DNA of 64,000 nt, from contig CAYRXM010000002.1 in NCBI GenBank assembly GCA_964428175.1, positions 34,844 to 98,843 of the forward strand. The letters are read 5' to 3'. Below are positions 35,233 through 43,990 of this stretch, in pieces. The translations under genes and the position numbers were made by a program. How positions within the stretch are numbered: the first letter of the stretch is position 1; every line of letters starts with the position of its first letter. Source of the DNA: CAYRXM01 sp964428175 (GTDB lineage: Bacteria; Chloroflexota; Anaerolineae; JAFGEY01). Below the pieces are notes generated by a model, which saw nothing but the letters and a program-made list of their open reading frames with translations, searched no databases and had not been told where the DNA came from.

Positions 35233-37388
35233 TGGATATCAGCACCCTGATCGCCCAGGCCAGCACCTACCTGCCGCACAACGACCTCGATCTGGTCCGC
35301 CGCGCCTATCACCGCGCCGAGCAGTCGCACAGCGAACAGACGCGCGAATCGGGCGAGGCCTATATCCAGCACTGCCTGAACGTCGCCAGCACGCTGATCG
35401 AACTCAACCTTGACGCGGCCACCATCGCCGCCGGGCTGCTGCACGATGCGGTCGAAGACACCACGCTAACCCTCAACGATGTCGAACGCGAATTCGGCCC
35501 CGAAACGATGCGCCTGGTCGATGGCATGACCAAGCTGCAAGAAGTCGACGAGACGACCGACGAACGGGCCGGCAACCGCACCCAGCGCGAAGCCGAGAAT
35601 TTGCGCAAGATGATCATGGCTATCGTCAGCGACCCGCGCGTGATCCTGATCAAGCTGGCCGACCGCCTGCACAACATGCGCACGCTGCGCGCGATCCAGA
35701 ACCTGGAGCGCCGCCGGCGCATCGCCCAGGAAACACTCGATGTCTTTGCCCCGCTGGCCGGACGCCTGGGTATGTACCACATCAAGTGGGAACTGGAAGA
35801 CCTGGCTTTCCGCCACGTCAACCACCAGGTATACAACGAGATCGCCCACGCGCTCGACGCGCGCCAGTTGGAACGCGAGCGCGAGATTGCCGTATTCGTC
35901 GAGCGGATCAGGCGCGCGCTCGAACAGGCCGGCATCCGCGACGCACAGATAACTGGCCGGCCCAAGCACATTTATTCGATCTATAAAAAGATGCAGCGCA
36001 AAGGTGTGACCTTTGACCTCATCTATGATGTGCGGGCCATTCGCATCATCGTCAACACAATCGCCGACTGTTACCACGTTCTGGGCATCGTTCACAGCCT
36101 GTTCCGGCCCGCGCCGAGCGGCTTTGACGATTACATCGCTTCACCCAAAGACAACGGCTACCAGTCCTTGCACACCGACGTGGTTCCCGAAGACGGCAAA
36201 CCGCTCGAAGTGCAAATCCGCACCCGAGAAATGGACCAAGTCGCCGACTTTGGCATCGCCGCACACTGGAGATACAAGGAAAACCGGCGCAGCTATGACG
36301 ATCAATTCGAAACCAAAATCCGTTCGCTGCACTCGCTTCTGTCTGTGCCCCGCGACCAAGATGCCCAGGAATTCGTCGAACTGATCAAGACCGACGTATT
36401 CCAGGATCAGGTCTATGTCTTTACGCCCAAAGGCGAAGCCATCGAACTGCCGGTTGGCGCGACGCCCATCGACCTGGCTTACCTCATCCACACCGAACTC
36501 GGACACCGCTGCCGGGGGGCCAGGATCAACGGGCGGCTGGTGCCGCTCAACTATCAGCTCCAAACCGGCGACCAGGTTGAAATCCTCAAGACCCGTACAG
36601 GCGGGCCGAGCCGCGACTGGCTCAACAAAGACACCGGCTATGTCAAAACGGCGCGCGCGCGCCAAAAAATCCGCCAATGGTTTCGACGCCAGGCGCGCGA
36701 GCAAAACATCGAGCGCGGCCGCGAACTGATCGAAAAAGAACTGCGCCGCCTCAGCCTCGATCTCAAGCCGCATGACGTGGCCGAAATGTTTATGCGTGAC
36801 AATCACGATGAATTTTTCGCGCGTGTGGGCACTGGCGATATGCAACTGACCACCGTTGCCGCCCGGCTGGCCGACAGACTAGGCTCGGACGAGGAAGACG
36901 AATGGCCGCTGCCGCCGGCGTCGCCGCAGCAGCAGCCCACACTGGGCACCGGCATCCGGGTCAGGGACGTCGGCGATTTGCTGACGACGATGGCGCGCTG
37001 CTGCAACCCCGTGCCCGGCGACGAGATCATCGGTTATGTCACCCGTGGGCGCGGCGTGACCATCCACCGCCAGGATTGTCCCAACATCTTGCGCTCGCAA
37101 GAACCGGACCGGCTGATCCAGGTCAGTTGGGGTCAGGATGTCCAGACTTTTCCCGTGCGGGTCAAGATTCGCGCCTACGATCGCGCCCGGCTGCTGCGCG
37201 ACATCGGCGATGTGCTGGGCGACGAAGACGTGTCGATGGTCAGCGGCGACATTGTGACCCAGAAGGAAAAAAACCTGGCCACCTTTACGATTGTGTTCAA
37301 GGTCACAGACATTGCCCAGTTCATCCGCGTGCTGGCCCGCATCGAGCAGCTGCCCAACGTGCTGGAAGCGCGGCGCATCACCGGCTGA
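35232..37388 (+). CDS. rel: Bifunctional (p)ppGpp synthetase/hydrolase RelA/SpoT
   Basis: A 718-residue Rel protein with all domains. The HD hydrolase domain has H47 and the H71-D72 pair (LLHDAVED) intact. The synthetase domain (HIYSIYKKM...YQSLHT...EVQIRT) is followed by TGS (VYVFTPKGEAIELP), a helical part, a Cys-containing zinc-finger-like domain (ARCCNPVPGDEIIGYVTRGRG) and a C-terminal ACT domain. It makes and degrades ppGpp in the stringent response. The start overlaps the glycosidase stop by one base. The open frame extends upstream inside that gene and is ignored. Confidence 0.95.
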   Translation: MDISTLIAQASTYLPHNDLDLVRRAYHRAEQSHSEQTRESGEAYIQHCLNVASTLIELNLDAATIAAGLLHDAVEDTTLTLNDVEREFGPETMRLVDGMTKLQEVDETTDERAGNRTQREAENLRKMIMAIVSDPRVILIKLADRLHNMRTLRAIQNLERRRRIAQETLDVFAPLAGRLGMYHIKWELEDLAFRHVNHQVYNEIAHALDARQLEREREIAVFVERIRRALEQAGIRDAQITGRPKHIYSIYKKMQRKGVTFDLIYDVRAIRIIVNTIADCYHVLGIVHSLFRPAPSGFDDYIASPKDNGYQSLHTDVVPEDGKPLEVQIRTREMDQVADFGIAAHWRYKENRRSYDDQFETKIRSLHSLLSVPRDQDAQEFVELIKTDVFQDQVYVFTPKGEAIELPVGATPIDLAYLIHTELGHRCRGARINGRLVPLNYQLQTGDQVEILKTRTGGPSRDWLNKDTGYVKTARARQKIRQWFRRQAREQNIERGRELIEKELRRLSLDLKPHDVAEMFMRDNHDEFFARVGTGDMQLTTVAARLADRLGSDEEDEWPLPPASPQQQPTLGTGIRVRDVGDLLTTMARCCNPVPGDEIIGYVTRGRGVTIHRQDCPNILRSQEPDRLIQVSWGQDVQTFPVRVKIRAYDRARLLRDIGDVLGDEDVSMVSGDIVTQKEKNLATFTIVFKVTDIAQFIRVLARIEQLPNVLEARRITG

Positions 37389-37443
37389 ACGGCGGTGCAA
37401 CCCGGGCCGCGCCCCCTGCGTACACATAATAACCGGCAACCAC

Positions 37444-37467
37444 GCTGAAACAAGGGCGCGTTTCAGC
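37444..37467. terminator. Hairpin after rel
   Basis: GCTGAAAC-AAGGGCGC-GTTTCAGC, an 8-bp stem between rel and the DUF1232 gene; no T-run, so its role as a terminator is uncertain. Confidence 0.35.
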
Positions 37468-37493
37468 CCACCGACAAAAGAAAGGACCTAACG

Positions 37494-37826
37494 ATGAACG
37501 AAGAATTTGAAGACTTTGGCGAAGAACTGGAGGAGCCAATCGAAGGTCAAATCGTGCCCGAACCCAGGCAGCAGCCCGGTTGGGCCAAAGCTGTCGCCTG
37601 GGCCACCATCCTCCTGGGCGGCCTGTATATTGTCAACCCAACCGCCGGCATTTTCGAGCTGATCCCCGACGTGGTGCCGGTTGTCGGCAACCTCGACGAA
37701 GCGGCGATCATGTTTTTGATCTTTGGCGCGATGCGCTACCTCGGCTGGACACTGCCAGCCTTTATCGAACAATGGACGCAGCCACGCCCGCTGCTTGCCG
37801 CGCCCAAAAAGACAAATCAAGAGTAA
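37494..37826 (+). CDS. DUF1232-domain membrane protein
   Basis: A 110-residue protein with an acidic N-terminal tail and the DUF1232 core LIPDVVPVVGNLDEAA between hydrophobic helices. The family (YkvA-like) is of unknown function and often found with stress or cell-envelope genes. SD: AAAGGACC before the ATG. It ends just before a strong palindromic terminator. Confidence 0.8.
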   Translation: MNEEFEDFGEELEEPIEGQIVPEPRQQPGWAKAVAWATILLGGLYIVNPTAGIFELIPDVVPVVGNLDEAAIMFLIFGAMRYLGWTLPAFIEQWTQPRPLLAAPKKTNQE

Positions 37827-37830
37827 ACAA

Positions 37831-37867
37831 ACCGACCTCGGAGGTATTTGAGACCTCCGAGGTCGGT
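37831..37867. terminator. Strong bidirectional hairpin
   Basis: A 15-bp perfect stem: ACCGACCTCGGAGGT (37831-37845), 7-base loop, exact complement (37853-37867). It lies between convergent genes (DUF1232 and the orphan response regulator). Its core ACCTCGGAGGT recurs at 49804-49816 downstream of the MFS gene. Confidence 0.7.
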
Positions 37868-37871
37868 GCAG

Positions 37872-38570
37872 TTATTTGTTCCGCCGCTCAAACTTGTATC
37901 CCACCCCGCGCACGGTGATCAAATGATGCGGGTTCGCAGGGTCCGTTTCGATCTTGCTGCGCAGCTGCTGGACGTGAACGTCCACCGTCCTCGATTTACC
38001 CACGTAATCGTATCCCCACACCTGCTTGAACAACTCGTCGCGGTCGAAAACGCGACCTGGTTCCTGGGCCAACACCACCAGCAGGTCAAATTCCTTGCGC
38101 GTCAGCTCGGTTTCTCGCCCATTGACAGTCACCGTGCGCCGATCACGGTCGATGACGATCCGGTCAAACTCGATGCGCCTGCTGCCAACCTGCGTTTGGC
38201 TGCGCTGCGCCAATCGAAGCACGGCCTGCACGCGGGCCAATAGTTCGCGCGCACCAAACGGCTTGACGATGTAATCGTCGGCGCCCATCTCCAGGCCAGT
38301 AATTTTATCCTGTTCTTCTCGCTGCCCGGTGAGCATCACAATCGGGATGTAGTCCTCACGCTGCCGGACAAAGCGGCAAACCTCAAAACCATCGACCCCG
38401 GGCAAAATCACGTCCAGCAAGACCAGGTCCGGCGGATGGGTTTTGATATGTGCCAGGGCGGTGATGCCATCGTGAGCGATGCGCACCTCATATCCCTCAA
38501 TTTCCAGGGTCGTGCGCAGGAAATCGGCGGTTGGTTCGTGATCTTCGACAACAAGAATTTGCTTGTTCAT
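37872..38570 (-). CDS. Orphan OmpR-family response regulator
   Basis: A 232-residue regulator: receiver with phospho-acceptor D53 (LLDVILPG) and Lys in VKPFG, then a winged-helix DNA-binding domain (TRKEFDLLVVLAQ...ITVRGVGYKF). No kinase gene is adjacent on either side. Its promoter (-10 TAGAAT at 38580-38585) would start transcription only a few bases before the ATG at 38570, so the mRNA is probably leaderless. Confidence 0.9.
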   Translation of the reverse strand: MNKQILVVEDHEPTADFLRTTLEIEGYEVRIAHDGITALAHIKTHPPDLVLLDVILPGVDGFEVCRFVRQREDYIPIVMLTGQREEQDKITGLEMGADDYIVKPFGARELLARVQAVLRLAQRSQTQVGSRRIEFDRIVIDRDRRTVTVNGRETELTRKEFDLLVVLAQEPGRVFDRDELFKQVWGYDYVGKSRTVDVHVQQLRSKIETDPANPHHLITVRGVGYKFERRNK

Positions 38571-38579
38571 AATGGCCTC

Positions 38580-38608
38580 ATTCTAGCATAGTCGTTCCCC
38601 CCTGTCAA
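38580..38608 (-). promoter_or_regulatory. Promoter of the orphan response regulator
   Basis: Minus strand: -35 TTGACA (38608-38603), 17-bp spacer, -10 TAGAAT (38585-38580). Expected start near 38573, three bases from the start codon. Confidence 0.75.
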
Positions 38609-38651
38609 CATAACGTGACACACGAACATATAGCGCATAAAAGTTCTTTTA

Positions 38652-39755
38652 TTATACTTGAATGTCTTCCAGCACCGCTGCCGTCTGCCGGGCGCAGCGC
38701 GCCCAGGTAAAGGAGGCGCTGCGTTCCAGCCCGCCCCGGATCATCTGCGCCTTGAGGGCTGCGTCGTCCAGGATTCGCGTGATGGCGGCGGTCATCGCTT
38801 CCACATCAGTCGGATCGAAGGACAGCGCCGCGTCGCCGACCACCTCCGGCAGCGACGAGGTGTTGCTGCACGCGACGGGCGTGCCGCAGGCCATCGCCTC
38901 CAGCACCGGAAAGCAGAATCCTTCATACAAGGACGGCATCACAAACAGGCTGGCTGCGCTGTACAGCGCGGCGCGATCCGCGTCATCGACAAAGCCGGGC
39001 AGCACCACCCGCCCGCCCACGCCGGCCGCCTCGGCCTGCGCCCGCAAATCTTGGGCCAGCCAGCCCGGCTTGCCGGCCAAAACCAGCCTGATTTCCCGGT
39101 CAGGAACCCCGGCAAAAGCCCGGATCAGCCGGGCCAGGTTCTTGCGCGGCTGAAGCGTGCCCAGATAGAGCAGATACGGCCCGTCGATGCCATATCTGGC
39201 CTTGACCGCCGCCGTCACTGCCGGGTCTTGCACGGGCCGGAATCCCTCGTCGATGCCCAGGTGTACCACCGTAATCCGCGCCGGGTCGGCGCGGTAAAAG
39301 CGCAGCAGATCGTCCCTGGTGGCCTGAGAATCGGCGATCAGGTGCGCCGCCGCGCGCACGTGATAGCGCGTGCTCCACTCCAGGTAGCGCCGCTGCGCCG
39401 GCGGGTGCGCCTCGGGGTGGTAGCGATAACCCACATCGTGGACGGTCACCACGCTCCGGCGCGGATGCACGAGCGGCAGCACGTGCGCGGGCACAAAGAG
39501 CAGTTCGGGCGGGCGCAGCGCCATCTCGAACGAAAGGCGCAGATGGGTCCACAACCGGGGAAAAGGCATGATCCGCTGCTCGCAATGAGGCGCAGACGGA
39601 ATCAAACCGGCGGGCGGGGCCTCGTTGAAATAAAGCCGGAACTGCCAGTCGGGCCGCAGGCGCAGCAGGTGGTGGATCAGGTGCAGCGAATAGACTTCGG
39701 TGCCGGTGCGCCGGGCGACGGTGGTGCGGCTGGCGTCGATGCCGATCAACATCAT
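38652..39755 (-). CDS. GT4-family glycosyltransferase
   Basis: A 367-residue GT-B-fold glycosyltransferase. The N-terminal acceptor domain opens IGIDASRTT, and the C-terminal donor domain has the retaining GT4 EX7E motif in YEGFCFPVLEAMACGTPVA. The ATG at 39755 overlaps the cupin gene's TGA by 4 bases (ATGA). It probably adds a nucleotide-sugar-derived residue to a glycan or lipid. Pairing with a cupin may indicate sugar-modification chemistry, but the cupin's substrate is unknown. Confidence 0.85.
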   Translation of the reverse strand: MMLIGIDASRTTVARRTGTEVYSLHLIHHLLRLRPDWQFRLYFNEAPPAGLIPSAPHCEQRIMPFPRLWTHLRLSFEMALRPPELLFVPAHVLPLVHPRRSVVTVHDVGYRYHPEAHPPAQRRYLEWSTRYHVRAAAHLIADSQATRDDLLRFYRADPARITVVHLGIDEGFRPVQDPAVTAAVKARYGIDGPYLLYLGTLQPRKNLARLIRAFAGVPDREIRLVLAGKPGWLAQDLRAQAEAAGVGGRVVLPGFVDDADRAALYSAASLFVMPSLYEGFCFPVLEAMACGTPVACSNTSSLPEVVGDAALSFDPTDVEAMTAAITRILDDAALKAQMIRGGLERSASFTWARCARQTAAVLEDIQV

Positions 39756-40120
39756 GCACCGGCGTATTTTTCGTGCAGCCCCTCCAGCCAGCGATACGGG
39801 ATCAGGCACATAAAGCGCAGCACATCGTCGCCGGTGTTGCGAAACTGGTGCAGCTCGTTGCCATCAACCAGCACCGTCGAGCCGGGCACGAGCGGCCAAT
39901 TGCCCGCTTCGGTGATCAGCGCGCCCTGCCCGGCCAGCACAAAGACCTCGTGCTCCCACCAATGGCTGTGATAGGGCGTCGCGCTGCCGGGCTGCACCTG
40001 GAGAATGCGCAGCGCAAAGTGCGGCGCGCCATCCTGCTCATTCAGAACCCAACGGATGGTCACGCCGGGCGCGTCGGGCACATCTTGGGCGGGCACATCC
40101 ATCCAGTGCTTGATTTTCAT
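39752..40120 (-). CDS. Single-domain cupin
   Basis: A 122-residue cupin with motif 1 residues PYHSHWWEHEVFVLAG (two His, Glu) and motif 2 GNELHQFRNTGDD (His), giving the standard 3-His/1-Glu metal site. The ATG at 40120 follows GAGGA. It is the first gene of a two-gene operon with the GT4 gene. A sugar epimerase/isomerase or a small-molecule sensor are both possible. Confidence 0.82.
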   Translation of the reverse strand: MKIKHWMDVPAQDVPDAPGVTIRWVLNEQDGAPHFALRILQVQPGSATPYHSHWWEHEVFVLAGQGALITEAGNWPLVPGSTVLVDGNELHQFRNTGDDVLRFMCLIPYRWLEGLHEKYAGA

Positions 40121-40138
40121 TTGTGTATCCTCTTTTCT

Positions 40139-40168
40139 GTCGCCAGCGACAGCGCCGCTGGCGGCGGC
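40139..40168. promoter_or_regulatory. Leader hairpin of the cupin operon
   Basis: The stem GCCAGCG...CGCTGGC lies between the promoter at 40176-40204 and the cupin start, in the untranslated leader of the cupin-glycosyltransferase transcript. Confidence 0.4.
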
Positions 40169-40175
40169 TAAAAAA

Positions 40176-40204
40176 ATTGTAACACCCGGCCTGTGATTTG
40201 TCAA
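40176..40204 (-). promoter_or_regulatory. Promoter of the cupin-glycosyltransferase operon
   Basis: Minus strand: -35 TTGACA (40204-40199), 17-bp spacer, -10 TACAAT (40181-40176). Confidence 0.75.
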
Positions 40205-40224
40205 TGTCAAATGCGTTACAAAAG

Positions 40225-42090
40225 TCAGGCCGATTTTCCCGTCGCCGCTTCCATCAAGGCCTGGATGCGCCCAATCATGCCTGCCGGGTTGGGATGGATG
40301 CCCTCAACCAGCAGCGCGTTTTCGTAAAGCTGCTCGATGCATTGATCGATGATCGGGTCCTGCGGCGCGCTCTGCACCAGGTCGGAAATGCCCAGCACCA
40401 GCCGATGGCGCGGGTTGACCTCCATGATCTTTTTGGGCACCTCGTATTCCTCGTTAAGCATCCGGTAGACGCGATACATCTCGCTGCCGGGCACATTGGC
40501 CGGGTTGACCAGCCGGCACGGGCTGTCGACGAGCAGTTTGGCCGCGCGCACCTCGGTGACCTGATCGCCGAGCACGTTGCGAAAACGTTCCAGCAGCGTG
40601 TCGAAAGCCTCGCCGCCGGCCTCGTCGGCAGGCGTTTCGTCCGCCGACGTTTCACCGGGCAGTTCCAGACTCGCATCGTCGACGTTGCGCAGTCTCTTGC
40701 CCTCATAATCGGGCAGGCCCATGATCATAAAACTGTCGATCGGCTCGGTCAGGAACAACACCTGGATGCCGCGCGCCTTGAACGCATCGAGGTGCGGGCT
40801 GACCCGGATCGAAGCCAGGTCTTCGCCAAAAGCATAATAGATTTCCTCCTGCCCTTCGACCATCTGCTCGACGTATTCGCGCAGCGAGACGAGCGCGTCG
40901 CCCGCAGACGAGTGAAAGCGCAGCAGATCGACCAGCCGCTCGCGGTCGCCCGGCTCGGTCGAGATGCCCTCCTTGATGAATATGCCGAACTCGCTCCAGA
41001 ATTTTCGATAGTCATCCGGCCGGTCTTGGGCCATCTCTTCCAGCGCGCCGGTGACCTTGCGCACCAGGTTGCGCTTGACCGTGTTCAGCACGCGGTTGGT
41101 CTGTACCACCTCGCGCGAGACGTTCAGCGGAAAATCGTCCGAATCGACCACGCCCTCAACAAAACGCAAATAGTTGGGCAGCAGGTCCTTGTTATGCTCC
41201 TGGATCAGGATTTTGCGCGAATAAAGCCGCAGGCCGTGATCGGTGCGCGCGGTCAGCGGGCTGTAATCGCGGCGCGACGGCACATAGAGGATGCTGAAAA
41301 TCTGGATCGGCGTGTCGACCGAGAGATGGGTGTGCAGGGTCGGCGGCTGAAAATCGTAGGTCAGGTGGCGATAAAAGTCCTGGTACTGCTCGTCGGTCAC
41401 GTCGCCGGGCGGCTGACGCCACAGTGCGGTTTTCTGGTTGGCCACCGCCTCGCCGACGTAAATCGGAAAAGGCACAAAATCCGAATAGCGCTTGACGATA
41501 TTTTCCAGCCGGTAAGCCTTGAGAAATTCCTCCGCCGCATCGTCCTTGAGTTTGAGGATCACCGACGTGCCGCGATGCTCGCGTTCGGCCGGTTCGACGG
41601 TAAAGCGGTTGGTGCCGTCCGACTTCCAGGCATAGGCCGCGGCGTCGGGACGGTAGGAGCGCGAGACGACGGTGATCTCGCTGGCGACCATAAAGGCCGA
41701 ATAAAAGCCTACCCCAAACTGGCCGATCTGATCGACACTGGCGCGCTTGTCTTCTTCCAGTGCCTTGAGGAAGGCCTTGGCTCCCGAGTAGGCGATGGTA
41801 CCCAGGTTTTCGACCAGCTCGTCCCGGGTCATACCGATGCCCGAGTCGGCGACGGTCAGCGTCTTGGCTTCCTCGTCGAAATCGACGTGAATTTCGAGCG
41901 CGGCATCCGCCTCGAACACATCGCGGTTGGTCAGCATCTCGAACTGCAAGCGGCCAAGCGCGTCGGCCGCGTTGGAGACCAGCTCGCGCAGGAAAATCTC
42001 GCGCTCCTTGTACAGCGAATGGATCAGGATGTCCAGCAGTTGCTGGATTTCGGTGCGGAATTCAAAGGATGCAACCTGGTTTTCTGACAT
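40225..42090 (-). CDS. htpG: Molecular chaperone HtpG (Hsp90)
   Basis: A 621-residue Hsp90 of normal bacterial length. The N-terminal GHKL ATPase has the family motifs FLRELVSNAADAL, ADSGIGMT and the GQFGVGFYSAFMV lid region; the middle and C-terminal dimerisation domains follow to the end. It is an ATP-driven chaperone in the cytoplasm. The region upstream holds a short MITE-like element at 42112-42183, and no strong sigma32-like promoter was seen. Confidence 0.95.
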   Translation of the reverse strand: MSENQVASFEFRTEIQQLLDILIHSLYKEREIFLRELVSNAADALGRLQFEMLTNRDVFEADAALEIHVDFDEEAKTLTVADSGIGMTRDELVENLGTIAYSGAKAFLKALEEDKRASVDQIGQFGVGFYSAFMVASEITVVSRSYRPDAAAYAWKSDGTNRFTVEPAEREHRGTSVILKLKDDAAEEFLKAYRLENIVKRYSDFVPFPIYVGEAVANQKTALWRQPPGDVTDEQYQDFYRHLTYDFQPPTLHTHLSVDTPIQIFSILYVPSRRDYSPLTARTDHGLRLYSRKILIQEHNKDLLPNYLRFVEGVVDSDDFPLNVSREVVQTNRVLNTVKRNLVRKVTGALEEMAQDRPDDYRKFWSEFGIFIKEGISTEPGDRERLVDLLRFHSSAGDALVSLREYVEQMVEGQEEIYYAFGEDLASIRVSPHLDAFKARGIQVLFLTEPIDSFMIMGLPDYEGKRLRNVDDASLELPGETSADETPADEAGGEAFDTLLERFRNVLGDQVTEVRAAKLLVDSPCRLVNPANVPGSEMYRVYRMLNEEYEVPKKIMEVNPRHRLVLGISDLVQSAPQDPIIDQCIEQLYENALLVEGIHPNPAGMIGRIQALMEAATGKSA

Positions 42091-42111
42091 AACTTCCTCC
42101 GGATAGTTTAA

Positions 42112-42183
42112 TAGACATTATCGAGAATAATCTTGTCAATCCTGTCTGTTTTTTGAGTCAGGCTTTATTTCCGATAAACTCTA
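42112..42183. mobile_element. MITE-like element, 72-bp copy upstream of htpG
   Basis: It shares both ends with the element at 9677-9806 (TAGACATTATCGAGAATAA ... TTATTTCCGATAAACTCTA) but lacks 58 internal bases; the deletion ends lie at a CTTG direct repeat. It begins and ends with TA and sits 22 bases before htpG, where the promoter should be. Confidence 0.6.
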
Positions 42184-42247
42184 GTCGTAAGGGTGACATT
42201 TGTACGGGCATTTTCTAGCACACAAACATTAGATGGACATAAGAACG

Positions 42248-42997
42248 TCAGCAATCTTGCTGCATCTTGATGGCGATGATATAGACCTTGCGCCGAGGCC
42301 AGCCGGATTGCCCGGCGACGTCCTGCGCTGCGTCGCGGGGCGATGCGCCGCCGCCCAGCATCTTGCGCACGGCCCGGCGCACCTGGGCTTCATTCCAGAC
42401 CGGCGACTCGCCCGCCCCCTCGACGATCAGGATCGCCGGGGCAAGGGGCAGCGGCGCTTGTGAGAGCAGCCCGCGCCAGGCCAGATCGGGATGGTAGAGC
42501 GCGGCGCGGCGATTGCCCAGGGCGTCCAGCAGCGACGATTGGGCGGCCATCCAGCCGTCCGGATCGACGGCAAAGAGCAGCGTGTGCCGCTCCTGAGCGC
42601 ACGGGGCCAGGTCGGCGGGAACGTCCTTGTAGAATGCAAAGCGGTCGGCGGGCAGACCGGAGAGCACCAGCGCGGTGACGGCATCGACGGGGCCGGGCAG
42701 CGGCGTCACATCGACCCCGCCCGCACACGGCTGGGCGATCAACTGTGCCAGCAGCGCGGGCGGTCGCGTCAGTGTGCAGTCGAGCCAGGCTACGTCGCCG
42801 GCCAGCAGCAGGCCGAGCAGCTCCTGCACGTCCGGCAGCGCGATCAAGGGCGTCTCGATGCCACATTCATCCAGCAGGGCGCGTGCGGCGGGCAGGTCAC
42901 TGCACATCACCGTCGACGCCGCAGCGAGAACCCGCGCGGCGCGCAGCGGCAGATCGTCGACGCAGGCGGCGCGCTCAACCAGGTACAGCTTGCCCAT
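42248..42997 (-). CDS. Degenerate RsmI-like tetrapyrrole-methylase-fold protein
   Basis: A 249-residue protein aligned with RsmI (16S rRNA C1402 2'-O-methyltransferase) at its N-terminus (GKLYLV...LRAARVLAAA) and in VTPLPGPVDAVTALVLSGLPADRFAFY. However, the Gly-rich SAM-binding motif GTPGISDPG is missing (the region reads AWLDCTLTRPPALLAQ). SAM methyltransferase activity is therefore doubtful. A C-terminal extension with a helix-turn-helix-like stretch remains, as in full-length RsmI. It may be a diverged paralogue with a regulatory role. Confidence 0.65.
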   Translation of the reverse strand: MGKLYLVERAACVDDLPLRAARVLAAASTVMCSDLPAARALLDECGIETPLIALPDVQELLGLLLAGDVAWLDCTLTRPPALLAQLIAQPCAGGVDVTPLPGPVDAVTALVLSGLPADRFAFYKDVPADLAPCAQERHTLLFAVDPDGWMAAQSSLLDALGNRRAALYHPDLAWRGLLSQAPLPLAPAILIVEGAGESPVWNEAQVRRAVRKMLGGGASPRDAAQDVAGQSGWPRRKVYIIAIKMQQDC

Positions 42998-43129
42998 AGC
43001 GTTCTCCGCTCATCCCGAAACCTCTCACACATACAGCGGCCAACCGGTTGCTGCTGTCTGGCTAAAAGCATCGAGCGGCCCGTGACATTTCACAGACCGC
43101 TCGACCTCCCGGTTGTTAACTTGTTCAGG

Positions 43130-43202
43130 CGCGCCCGGCGGGACTCGAACCCACAACCTTCTGATTCGAAGTCAGCAACTCTATCCATTGAGCTACGGGC
43201 GC
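43130..43202 (-). tRNA. tRNA-Arg (anticodon UCG)
   Basis: A 73-base cloverleaf on the minus strand with acceptor GCGCCCG/CGGGCGC and discriminator G, D-loop AGCTCAATGGATAGAG, anticodon loop CTTCGAA, and T-arm GTGGGTTCGAGTCCCGC. CCA is not encoded. It decodes CGA. Confidence 0.92.
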
Positions 43203-43286
43203 GTGGGGATATGAACGCCATTTTAGCATGGCGAACGATGGTTGTCAAACCTCCTGGGGCGTGCTATAATGTCGCTACAATCAAAA

Positions 43287-43308
43287 CAGCCCCTCTTGGG
43301 AGGGGCTG
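43287..43308 (-). terminator. Hairpin terminator of tRNA-His
   Basis: Stem CAGCCCCTC/GAGGGGCTG followed on the minus strand by TTTTGATT, immediately downstream of the tRNA-His gene. Confidence 0.75.
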
Positions 43309-43312
43309 CCTG

Positions 43313-43387
43313 GGTGACTGGTGGGATTTGAACCCACGATCTTCTGGGCCACAACCAGATGCCTTAGGCCACTCGGCTACAGTCACC
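43313..43387 (-). tRNA. tRNA-His (anticodon GUG)
   Basis: A 75-base cloverleaf with the extra G-1 encoded and paired with C73, which is diagnostic of tRNA-His. Anticodon loop TTGTGGC, T-arm GTGGGTTCAAATCCCAC, acceptor GTGACTG. CCA not encoded. Confidence 0.93.
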
Positions 43388-43456
43388 ATATTGGGCAGAT
43401 TGTAGCACAAAATTTGAAAACCCGCAAATGATCCGCCCAAAAAAGGAGACCCGCCA

Positions 43457-43963
43457 ATGGAAATGCTCCGACAATCCTATCCAGTTGAGATGTTTACCCG
43501 CACCCGGCATTTTGCGGGCACATTCGAGCCGCTGGGCGCGCTGCTCGACGACATCAACGATCCCAACAAGGGCGACCTCTACTTGAGCCAGGCCACTTTT
43601 ACCCCGCTCGAGTCTGGCTCTCAATTCGGCCCGGTGGCGGTGCCAGAAGTGATCGTGCGCAAACACGATGTGATTTTCTTTTACTTTAAAGACAAAAGCG
43701 CGCACGACAAATTCCGCCTGCTGGCCCGCGTCGAACAAATCGTCGTCTATACCAACATGGCCGCACTCAAAGGCTATTTTCACCTCGGTGTAGAGCAGCG
43801 ACCGCGCGACATGTTTGACACCATGCGCGGCGATTTTCAGGCCATGACCGACGTGACCATCTTTCCGTTGATCAAAACCCAGGTCGCCATCCCGCGACAG
43901 ATCGACATGCTCATGATCAACAGCCGGAACATTTTGTTTTACCACCCGGCCATTCAGGAATAG
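43457..43963 (+). CDS. Hypothetical protein
   Basis: A 168-residue soluble protein with a beta-rich pattern (DVIFFYFKDKSAHDKFRLLARVEQIVVYTNM), no signal peptide or TM segment, and no recognised motif. SD AAAAGGAG before the ATG. It lies 28 bases before guaA in the same direction, so it may be co-transcribed with it. Confidence 0.65.
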   Translation: MEMLRQSYPVEMFTRTRHFAGTFEPLGALLDDINDPNKGDLYLSQATFTPLESGSQFGPVAVPEVIVRKHDVIFFYFKDKSAHDKFRLLARVEQIVVYTNMAALKGYFHLGVEQRPRDMFDTMRGDFQAMTDVTIFPLIKTQVAIPRQIDMLMINSRNILFYHPAIQE

Positions 43964-43990
43964 ACACCCAGTTTCAGGCAGGAAGCGCTT

